Source: Rhodospirillales bacterium (GTDB lineage Bacteria; Pseudomonadota; Alphaproteobacteria; Rhodospirillales; JABHCV01). From it: a stretch of 9,254 nucleotides of DNA. The translations under genes were made by a program, and so were the position numbers. Position 1 is the first letter of the stretch; the number at the start of each line of letters is the position of its first letter. Of the stretch, positions 1 to 4,950 are shown piece after piece. A model generated the notes under the pieces. The model did no database searches, was not told the DNA's origin, and saw only the letters and a list, made by a program, of their open reading frames with translations. The stretch lies in contig JADHSW010000112.1 in assembly GCA_016776705.1 (NCBI GenBank), positions 1-9,254 on the forward strand. Reading direction: 5' to 3'.

Positions 1-578
1 TATGTGGCTCCGGCTTCCTTTTCGCCTTGCAGGCGGCTGCGATTGTAATAATGAATGTCCATATCGAAGCATCTTGCCCGTCTGGCGCAAACCTGTCCGA
101 CACGCCCCATTCCGATGACCCCGAATCGCTTGCCTGTGATCTGACGTCCGACCATGAAACCGGGCGACCAGTCGCGCCACTGTTTTGCGCGAACCATGCG
201 ATCCCCCTCGCTTGCGCGTCTGGCTGCGCCCAGCATCAACAACATGGCGATTTCGGCGGTGGCGTCGGACAGCACGTCGGGGGTGTTGGTGACAATCAGG
301 CCCTTTGTCTTTGCCGCTTCAAGATCGCAATGGTCGACACCGACGGAAAAATTGGCGATAGCCTTGACGTTGGCAGGTAGCCGAGCGATCAATTCGGCGG
401 TGATTTTTTCCGTATGGCAGGGCAGGATCGCGTCCGCAGTGGCGCAAAGTTCAATCAATTCGTCGGCGCTGTAAAGCCTGTCGTCCGGGTTGAGGATTGG
501 GGCGTAATCGCGCTTCAGGCGCGCCTCGACGGCATCAGGCAATTTACGGGTCACAAGGATGACGGGTTTTGCGTTCAT
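1..578 (-). CDS. D-2-hydroxyacid dehydrogenase (glyoxylate/hydroxypyruvate reductase type), 3' end cut off by window
   Basis: This frame starts at ATG 578-576 and stays open to the window edge, giving 192 visible residues. The N-terminal half of a D-isomer-specific 2-hydroxyacid dehydrogenase is clear: the substrate-domain motif NFSVGVDHCD (about 75-84), TNTPDVLSDATAE (97-109), and the Rossmann NAD(P)-binding motif GMGRVG (156-161). The second Rossmann strand ends in NRSR (179-182) and not in an acidic residue, which in this family usually means NADP(H) preference. The catalytic Arg, Glu and His lie beyond the edge and cannot be checked. An AGAGGA ribosome site sits 5 nt before the start. It follows the GlcG/HbpS-like gene by 26 nt, so it is probably the third gene of the iclR operon. 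Reduction of glyoxylate to glycolate, or of hydroxypyruvate to glycerate, is the likely reaction. Family assignment is firm, but the substrate is inferred from context. Confidence 0.9.
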   Translation of the reverse strand, partial: MNAKPVILVTRKLPDAVEARLKRDYAPILNPDDRLYSADELIELCATADAILPCHTEKITAELIARLPANVKAIANFSVGVDHCDLEAAKTKGLIVTNTPDVLSDATAEIAMLLMLGAARRASEGDRMVRAKQWRDWSPGFMVGRQITGKRFGVIGMGRVGQVCARRARCFDMDIHYYNRSRLQGEKEAGAT

Positions 579-604
579 TGAAGTCCTCTTTTATTGAATT
601 TGAA

Positions 605-1024
605 CTACCTGGAATTAAGATTATCAATGCCCGCCTGGGCGCATTCGCGATCCTCTACGGCGGTGCCTGAACTGCAACCGATACCACCGATAACATCGTC
701 GCCGTCAAAAACGGGCAGACCACCGCCGACAACCGTGAACTTCCCGCCAGCCGACGTATGGATGCCGAAGGTCAGCGAGCCGGGCAGACAAAGTTTGTTG
801 TACTCGTGGGTGCCGCGTCTTGAGACAGCGGCGGAAAAGGCCTTGTCCTGAGACAGTGAAATGCTGAGAACCTTGGACCCGTCCATGCGCGAAAAGGCTA
901 TCAGATTGCCCGCCTCGTCGGTGACGGCGATGCACATGGGGATGCCGATCTCGCGGGATTTGGCTTCCGCCCCGGCGATCAGCTGCAATGCGTCGCTCTG
1001 GGACAGTCTTTTGATATTAAGCAT
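605..1024 (-). CDS. GlcG/HbpS family (DUF336) small protein
   Basis: A 139-residue protein starting at ATG 1024-1022, with a GGAGGT ribosome site 7 nt upstream. Longer readings of this frame would run back into the upstream iclR gene and are not needed. Family features are CIAVTDEAGNLIAFSRMDG (31-49), KAFSAAVSRRGTHEY (61-75) and the glycine-rich GGGLPVFDGDDVIGGIGCSS (about 99-118), ending in the usual helix AVEDRECAQAGI. Length matches the family. Members include GlcG of glycolate-oxidase operons and the haem-binding HbpS of Streptomyces, but the biochemical role of most members is not established. There is no signal peptide, so it is probably cytoplasmic. Its start codon overlaps the end of the iclR gene by 8 nt, implying translational coupling, and a hydroxyacid dehydrogenase follows. 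A role in glycolate/glyoxylate metabolism is inferred from this setting only. Confidence 0.85.
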   Translation of the reverse strand: MLNIKRLSQSDALQLIAGAEAKSREIGIPMCIAVTDEAGNLIAFSRMDGSKVLSISLSQDKAFSAAVSRRGTHEYNKLCLPGSLTFGIHTSAGGKFTVVGGGLPVFDGDDVIGGIGCSSGTAVEDRECAQAGIDNLNSR

Positions 1025-1847
1025 TTGATGTACCTCCACCATGCAGGTCGATTTCCGATGGCAGCCTGCCGCCAAAATCCGTGGTGATGTCCTTGCAGGT
1101 CTGGCGGACAAGCTCACCCAGGAAAGGTATACGTTCATTAGTAATGCGCGCCGACGGGCCGGATATGGAAACAGCCGCCAGCGGGCCACCGTTTTCATCG
1201 TAAATGACCGAGGCGACACAACGAACGCCGACAGATTGCTCTTCATCGTCCAGCGCGTAGCCTCTGGTTCTGACGTCTTCCAGGCTTTTTATGAATTCCG
1301 GCGTGTAAACGTTACCCGTTTCAGCGCGGTCGGCTTTTCGCCGCTGTGTGATGCGATTGCGATCAACGTCCGCCATGGCAGCAAGCAGAGCCTTTCCGAC
1401 AGCTGAACTATGCAACGGGGCGCGTGACCCGGGGCGCACGAAGGCGCGCATCATTTCCCGGCATTCGACCTGCGCAAGATAGACGATTTCTTCCTGATCC
1501 TGGGCCGCCAGATTGACCGTTTCACCGGCCTGATCCATCAGATGACGCATGAAAATCTTCGCCAGCGGCACAAAATTTCTGGACCGGGCAAATGCATTGC
1601 CAACGACGAAGGACTGAACCCCGACAGACCACAGGTTGCTGCCCCGGTTGAAACGAACGAAGCGCCGGTTTTCCAGTGTCGTCAGCAGACGGTGAGTGGT
1701 GGACGTTGGCAATTCACTTATGTGAGCAAGCTCGGTCAAGGACAGGCCACCATCATGTTCCGCCAGGGTTTCAAGTATGATCAGGGAGCGTGTCAGGGAC
1801 TGAACCTGAGGGCTGCGCTCACTTGAAGGTTTCGCTGCTTGCTTCAC
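1017..1847 (-). CDS. IclR-family transcriptional regulator
   Basis: About 276 residues from a GTG start at 1847-1845. An N-terminal winged helix-turn-helix (about 35-64, LSLTELAHISELPTSTTHRL) precedes an IclR effector domain (about 80-265) with the family signatures RAPLHSSAVGKALLA (142-156) and SVGVRCVAS. The GTG is preferred because GTGGAGA (1854-1860) puts GGAG 7 nt upstream, and because a perfect inverted repeat at 1871-1887 would otherwise be coding. An in-frame ATG at 1880 (287 residues) is the alternative; the frame stays open further to 2024. IclR proteins bind palindromic operators and respond to small acids; E. coli IclR senses glyoxylate and pyruvate. The gene is divergent from a malyl-CoA lyase that yields glyoxylate and heads an operon with a GlcG/HbpS-like protein and a hydroxyacid dehydrogenase. 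It probably controls both units and itself. The ligand is inferred. Confidence 0.9.
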   Translation of the reverse strand: MKQAAKPSSERSPQVQSLTRSLIILETLAEHDGGLSLTELAHISELPTSTTHRLLTTLENRRFVRFNRGSNLWSVGVQSFVVGNAFARSRNFVPLAKIFMRHLMDQAGETVNLAAQDQEEIVYLAQVECREMMRAFVRPGSRAPLHSSAVGKALLAAMADVDRNRITQRRKADRAETGNVYTPEFIKSLEDVRTRGYALDDEEQSVGVRCVASVIYDENGGPLAAVSISGPSARITNERIPFLGELVRQTCKDITTDFGGRLPSEIDLHGGGTSNA

Positions 1848-1853
1848 AGATGT

Positions 1854-1860
1854 TCTCCAC
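1854..1860 (-). promoter_or_regulatory. Ribosome binding site deciding the iclR GTG start
   Basis: GTGGAGA on the minus strand, with GGAG 7 nt before GTG 1847-1845. The alternative ATG at 1880 has no comparable site. This favours the 276-residue form of the IclR protein. Confidence 0.6.
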
Positions 1861-1870
1861 TCTTTGCTGA

Positions 1871-1887
1871 ACCGGATCATATCCGGT
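1871..1887. promoter_or_regulatory. Perfect inverted repeat ACCGGAT-CAT-ATCCGGT, candidate operator
   Basis: Two 7-bp arms match perfectly around a 3-bp centre. It lies between the GTG start of iclR and the candidate iclR -10 box at 1888-1893, about where transcription would begin. A bound repressor there would block iclR transcription, so autoregulation is plausible. Its sequence differs from the GGAAA-type palindrome nearby, so a different protein could bind it. The symmetry is seen directly; the function is inferred. Confidence 0.45.
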
Positions 1888-1916
1888 AAAATACACAGCT
1901 TCCCGCATTGTGGAAA
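1888..1916 (-). promoter_or_regulatory. Candidate sigma70-type promoter for the iclR operon
   Basis: On the minus strand, TTTCCA (1916-1911) and TATTTT (1893-1888) are separated by 17 bp, each matching 4 of 6 consensus positions. Predicted transcription would start near 1881. The -35 overlaps the GGAAA-N3-TTTCC palindrome and the start point overlaps the inverted repeat at 1871-1887. The boxes alone are weak; their position relative to the palindromes is the better argument. Confidence 0.35.
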
Positions 1917-1924
1917 CCATTTCC
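1912..1924. promoter_or_regulatory. Candidate IclR operator, GGAAA-N3-TTTCC
   Basis: The 13-bp sequence GGAAACCATTTCC has perfect 5-bp arms. Preceded by T at 1911, it closely follows the established E. coli IclR operator consensus TGGAAATNATTTCCA. It sits in the divergent region between an IclR-family gene and the malyl-CoA lyase gene, overlaps the candidate iclR -35, and ends 8 bp before the TTGACA of the lyase promoter. It could therefore control both directions. Match and position are seen; binding by this IclR protein is inferred. Confidence 0.5.
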
Positions 1925-1927
1925 TAT

Positions 1928-1943
1928 TTTTGTTGACACAAAA
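1928..1943. promoter_or_regulatory. Inverted repeat TTTTGT-N4-ACAAAA over the lyase -35
   Basis: Perfect 6-bp arms around TGAC. The repeat contains the TTGACA hexamer (1933-1938) of the candidate lyase promoter, so a protein bound here would compete with RNA polymerase. The arms are A/T rich, which raises the chance of coincidence. Confidence 0.3.
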
Positions 1944-1960
1944 GGGTGGCGGGCATAGAT
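1933..1960 (+). promoter_or_regulatory. Candidate promoter for the malyl-CoA lyase gene
   Basis: A perfect -35 TTGACA (1933-1938) is followed after 15-16 bp by a poor -10 region, CATAGAT (1954-1960). Transcription from here would leave a leader of roughly 100 nt before ATG 2069. The poor -10 would suit an activator-dependent promoter, but it may also mean that the true promoter lies closer to the gene, in the T/A-rich stretch near 2031-2045. Confidence 0.3.
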
Positions 1961-2068
1961 CAAAGGCCATCATCGACCTGCCCGAATGACTCTGCCTAAA
2001 GCTTTCATGCTGAATTAGGGGCATATGGGGGTTTATTTTATTTCAGATTATCTCTTGTGGAGACAGCT

Positions 2069-3049
2069 ATGAGTTTCACCATTGTAGAACAGTGCCAGGC
2101 GCGCTTGAACCGCTCCGAACTGGCAGTTCCGGGTTCCAACCCCACGTTTCTTGAAAAAGCCGCTGCCGGCGATGCCGATGTAGTGTTCCTTGACCTTGAA
2201 GACGCTGTTGCTCCCAGCGACAAGGCGCAGGCTCGCAAAAATATCATCGAAGCCCTGAACGATCTGGACTGGGGTACAAAGACTGTATCGGTTCGCATCA
2301 ATGGCCTGGATACCCACTACATGTACCGCGACGTTGTTGACGTGGTCGAACAGGCGGGCGCCAACCTGGATTTGATCATGATACCCAAGGCAGGTACAGC
2401 GGCTGATATTTACGCAATCGACATGCTGGTCACCCAGATCGAAGACGCCATGGGCTATAAAAAGCGCATCGGCTTCGAGATGATCATCGAAACGGCGCTT
2501 GGCATGGCCAACGTTCACGAGATCGCCGCCGCCAGCCCGCGAAACGAATCACTGCACTTCGGCGTTGCCGATTACGCAGCATCGACCAAGGCCCGGACCA
2601 CCGTCATCGGTGGCCCGAACGCCGACTACGGCGTGCTGACCGATGCCGATGGCGATGGCAATCGCGACTACCACTGGGGCGATATGTGGCACTATGCGGT
2701 CGCCCGCATGGTTGTCGCCGCGCGCGCCAACGGCCTGCGCCCGATTGACGGCCCGTTCGGCGATTTCTCCGATCCTGATGGTTACGCCGCCCAGGCCAAT
2801 CGTTCTGCTGTTTTGGGCTGTGAAGGCAAATGGGCGATTCATCCTTCCCAGGTTGCCCAGGCGAACGCGCTGTTCACACCGTCTGAAGCGGAAGTGACCA
2901 AAGCCAAGCGTATCCTTGAAGCTATGGAAGCCGCCCAGAAGGAAGGCCTTGGCGCCGTCGCCCTTGATGGTCGCCTGATCGACATCGCTTCCATCAAGCA
3001 GGCCGAAGTCCTGGTCAAAAAGGCCGAGGAAATCGCCGCCGCCGGTTGA
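2069..3049 (+). CDS. mcl1: L-malyl-CoA/beta-methylmalyl-CoA lyase (HpcH/HpaI aldolase, CitE-like superfamily)
   Basis: A 326-residue protein starting MSFTIVEQ at ATG 2069; GGAG (2059-2062) lies 6 nt upstream. A GTG at 2057 in the same frame overlaps that ribosome site and is rejected. The enzyme reversibly splits malyl-CoA to acetyl-CoA and glyoxylate, and beta-methylmalyl-CoA to propionyl-CoA and glyoxylate, as used in the ethylmalonyl-CoA pathway, 3-hydroxypropionate cycle and serine cycle. FLDLEDAVAPSDKAQARKNI (40-59), VRINGLDT (75-82), GFEMIIETALGMANV (135-149) and FGVADYAAS (164-172) are all present. R76, E141 and D168 fall at the numbers I recall for the active-site residues of characterised lyases, which supports the chosen start. 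Later conserved blocks are PIDGPFGDFSDPDG (225-238), KWAIHPSQV (254-262) and GRLIDIASIKQAE (301-313). It appears to be a single-gene unit closed by a terminator. The Methylobacterium homologue is called mclA. Confidence 0.93.
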   Translation: MSFTIVEQCQARLNRSELAVPGSNPTFLEKAAAGDADVVFLDLEDAVAPSDKAQARKNIIEALNDLDWGTKTVSVRINGLDTHYMYRDVVDVVEQAGANLDLIMIPKAGTAADIYAIDMLVTQIEDAMGYKKRIGFEMIIETALGMANVHEIAAASPRNESLHFGVADYAASTKARTTVIGGPNADYGVLTDADGDGNRDYHWGDMWHYAVARMVVAARANGLRPIDGPFGDFSDPDGYAAQANRSAVLGCEGKWAIHPSQVAQANALFTPSEAEVTKAKRILEAMEAAQKEGLGAVALDGRLIDIASIKQAEVLVKKAEEIAAAG

Positions 3050-3075
3050 CCGGGTTTAGCTGATCTCTTAAGAAT

Positions 3076-3116
3076 AAGCAGTGCCCCGGAGCAAATCAGG
3101 GGCGCTGCTTTTTTTT
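3076..3116 (+). terminator. Rho-independent terminator after the malyl-CoA lyase gene
   Basis: AGCAGTGCCCC (3077-3087) pairs with GGGGCGCTGCT (3099-3109) in an 11-bp stem with one G-U pair and an 11-nt loop, followed directly by eight T residues (3109-3116). A3076-T3110 can extend the stem. It begins 27 nt after the lyase stop and separates that unit from accA. Confidence 0.88.
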
Positions 3117-3142
3117 GCCTGTGACTTCCCCATTGCCTGTGA
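3115..3142 (+). repeat. 10-bp direct repeat TTGCCTGTGA upstream of accA
   Basis: TTGCCTGTGA occurs at 3115-3124 and again at 3133-3142, 18 bp apart, ending 12 bp before the accA start. The two copies are identical. They could be tandem half-sites for a regulator of accA, or a chance duplication. No convincing -35/-10 pair was found in this 38-bp gap. Confidence 0.4.
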
Positions 3143-3154
3143 TAGATAACGGCC

Positions 3155-4111
3155 ATGCATAACTACCTAGATTTTGAAAAACCGATTGCCGACCTTGAAG
3201 GCAAAATCGAGGAACTCAGGCACCTGTCGAGCGATGGCGAGGTCAATATTGCTGACGAAGTGACGAAGCTGCAGGGCAAGGTCGACAAGCTGTTGCGCCA
3301 GACCTACGCCAAGCTGACGCCGTGGCAGAAAACCCTGATCGCGCGCCATCCGGACCGTCCTCATGCGGTTGATTATATTTCGGCGCTGATCGACGATTTT
3401 ACCCCTCTTTCCGGTGATCGTGCTTTTGCCGAAGATCCGGCGATGATGGGTGGACTAGGTCGTTTCCGGGGTTCGTCCGTCGTTGTGCTGGGCAACGAGA
3501 AGGGCAACGACACCAATGACCGTGTCGCTCATAATTTTGGTATGGCCCGTCCCGAAGGCTACCGTAAGGCCATCCGCCTGATGCAACTGGCTGACCGTTT
3601 CAAGCTGCCGGTTATTACCCTGATCGACACCCCGGGCGCTTATCCGGGCGTTGATGCGGAGGCGCGCGGTCAGGCGGAAGCCATTGCCCGCTCTATCGAA
3701 ACCTGTTTCCAGATCAAGGTTCCATTGATCAGTGTCGTCATCGGTGAAGGCGGGTCAGGTGGTGCTATCGCCCTGGCGGCGGCAAATACGGTATTGATGC
3801 TGGAACATTCGATTTATTCCGTCATTTCACCGGAAGGCTGCGCCTCGATCCTGTGGCGTGACGGCGAGCAGTCGAAAGACGCTGCTGAAGCACTGAAGCT
3901 GACAGCGCAGGATTTGCTGCACCATGGGGTTATTGAAGGCATTATCGACGAGCCTTTGGGCGGCGCTCATCGAAGCCGTGAGGCGACGATCCGCGCCGTT
4001 GGCGATGCCATTGAAGGCAACCTGAAGGAACTGTCCGGCTTTGAAGGGGGGGTGCTGAAAAGCAAACGTCGCGAAAAATTCCTGAAAATCGGCTCCCGGC
4101 TTCCGGACTAG
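3155..4111 (+). CDS. accA: Acetyl-CoA carboxylase carboxyltransferase subunit alpha
   Basis: A 318-residue protein, the usual length for AccA. With AccD it forms the cytoplasmic carboxyltransferase that moves the carboxyl group from biotin on AccB to acetyl-CoA, making malonyl-CoA for fatty acid synthesis. The N-terminus MHNYLDFEKPIADLEGKIEE is typical and fixes the start at ATG 3155. The crotonase-fold core shows LIDTPGAYPG (156-165), the glycine-rich GEGGSGGAIAL (197-207) that forms an oxyanion hole, and SPEGCASILW (225-234). No frameshift or missing block is visible. The ribosome site is weak. The gene stands alone between the lyase terminator and a convergent gene whose stop is only 3 nt away, and no accD, accB or accC is visible here. 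Confidence 0.97.
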   Translation: MHNYLDFEKPIADLEGKIEELRHLSSDGEVNIADEVTKLQGKVDKLLRQTYAKLTPWQKTLIARHPDRPHAVDYISALIDDFTPLSGDRAFAEDPAMMGGLGRFRGSSVVVLGNEKGNDTNDRVAHNFGMARPEGYRKAIRLMQLADRFKLPVITLIDTPGAYPGVDAEARGQAEAIARSIETCFQIKVPLISVVIGEGGSGGAIALAAANTVLMLEHSIYSVISPEGCASILWRDGEQSKDAAEALKLTAQDLLHHGVIEGIIDEPLGGAHRSREATIRAVGDAIEGNLKELSGFEGGVLKSKRREKFLKIGSRLPD

Positions 4112-4114
4112 GTC

Positions 4115-4903
4115 TTACAGGGTTTTCAGGTACTTACTGAAATGTTTCAAAAGCTCGGGCACATCCGGGTTAAGGTTTTCCCATAAGGCCGCACCCCTGG
4201 GATCATTGTTGCGAAGGTGGCGCAGGAAGCTGTCGCACTGCTTTTCAAGCTGCTTTTTGAAGTCGATCATCTCGTTGGAGAACTTGTCCATCTTCAAATC
4301 CTGATAGGCCATTTCCTCGTATAACCAGGCTTCGCATTCCATATCGATCAGGCGCATGTCGCCCCATCGGTTGTTCAGGTGTTGAATGCCGTGGCCGACC
4401 AGTTCATGAACCATCACCGCCGCCAGTTCCTTGACAGGCCACTTAACCCCGTGGCGGCTGACGATGACCAGAAAATTTCCATTTTTACCCTTGCCGTTCA
4501 GGCGTTGATAGTATTTCGGCGAGAACAGGGCGACCTGGATCGAACTCATGTTGGACAGTTTGTCCGGGTAGCGCGGGTCGTAGACAATGGTCACGGGGGC
4601 CCTTTTTTTCAATCGTTCGATTTCAGATTTGCTGAACGGTGAATTTTCTTCAATCAATGCCAGGGCGTTTTTGATGATCGTCAGGGCTTCTTCGGGGGCG
4701 ACGATTGGCACGTCGAAGATTTCCCCTGCCGGTGGGGCAAGACCGACCAGTGAAATGCCATTGAACTCTGATACTGCGAGCTGGTCAGTCGGCGTTCCAT
4801 TGCCAACAATTTCCAGCGCCTGGTTCTTGCTGATGGCGGACCCGACGCCCGGCCACAGTGCGAGGACGCAGATAATCAAAAAATGTGAAAGGCGATACTT
4901 CAA
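4115..4903 (-). CDS. Exported protein of unrecognised family with HELVGH (HExxGH) metallopeptidase-like motif
   Basis: A 262-residue protein from a TTG start. TTG is the first possible start because an in-frame TAA directly precedes it, and CAGGAG lies 8 nt upstream. Residues 1-23 form a Sec-type signal peptide (basic MKYR, hydrophobic FLIICVLALW, cleavage near GSA), so the product is probably periplasmic. The helix AAVMVHELVGHGIQHL (161-176) carries HELVGH at 166-171. This is not the common HExxH but the one-residue-longer HExxGH known in dipeptidyl peptidase III (M49). About 18 residues later MECEAWLYEE (188-197) offers candidate third zinc ligands (E189, E191, E196). M49 enzymes are far larger, and I see no other M49 resemblance. 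The C-terminal third is charged, with possible coiled coil. It follows the RND permease gene by 47 nt. Zinc binding and peptidase activity are inferred. Confidence 0.75.
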   Translation of the reverse strand: MKYRLSHFLIICVLALWPGVGSAISKNQALEIVGNGTPTDQLAVSEFNGISLVGLAPPAGEIFDVPIVAPEEALTIIKNALALIEENSPFSKSEIERLKKRAPVTIVYDPRYPDKLSNMSSIQVALFSPKYYQRLNGKGKNGNFLVIVSRHGVKWPVKELAAVMVHELVGHGIQHLNNRWGDMRLIDMECEAWLYEEMAYQDLKMDKFSNEMIDFKKQLEKQCDSFLRHLRNNDPRGAALWENLNPDVPELLKHFSKYLKTL

Positions 4904-4911
4904 TTATTCGG

Positions 4912-4917
4912 CTCCTG
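4912..4917 (-). promoter_or_regulatory. Ribosome binding site deciding a TTG start
   Basis: CAGGAG on the minus strand, 8 nt before TTG 4903-4901. Together with the in-frame stop just upstream and the signal peptide beginning at that codon, it fixes a TTG start for the exported HELVGH protein. Confidence 0.7.
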
Positions 4918-4925
4918 AAGAACAG

Positions 4926-4949
4926 CACCCCGCACGTAAAACGTGGGGT
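4926..4949 (-). other. Intercistronic hairpin between the RND permease and exported-protein genes
   Basis: CACGT (4933-4937) and ACGTG (4941-4945) pair around an AAA loop. CCC (4929-4931) pairs with GGG (4946-4948) across a bulged G. It begins right after the permease stop and ends 9 nt before the ribosome site of the next gene. On the minus strand no T run follows, so it is not a standard terminator. It may stabilise the upstream message or reduce readthrough. Confidence 0.4.
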
Positions 4950-4950
4950 C

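Noticed and set aside
605..1246. 213-codon reading of the GlcG/HbpS-like gene
   Set aside because: The extra 74 residues would overlap the IclR effector domain and look like out-of-frame sequence. The ATG at 1024 has an excellent ribosome site and gives the family length.
1017..2024. 335-residue reading of the IclR protein
   Set aside because: The first 48-59 residues show no family similarity and would cover the intergenic control region with its palindromes.
2057..3049. GTG start for the lyase, four codons upstream of ATG
   Set aside because: It overlaps the GGAG ribosome site. The ATG at 2069 gives an N-terminus and residue numbering that match characterised lyases.
2069..3049. Citrate lyase beta subunit (CitE) as the identity
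   Set aside because: The length of about 326 residues and the blocks GPFGDFSDPDG and GRLIDIASIKQAE fit malyl-CoA/beta-methylmalyl-CoA lyases, and no citrate lyase alpha or gamma genes are near.
4124..4142. Hairpin TTTCAG / CTGAAA after accA as a terminator
   Set aside because: Only a 6-bp A/T-rich stem with a 7-nt loop and no T run; it lies inside the convergent coding region.
4391..4408. Classical HExxH zinc protease motif
   Set aside because: Careful reading gives H-E-L-V-G-H, with three residues between Glu and the second His, so it is HExxGH and not HExxH.
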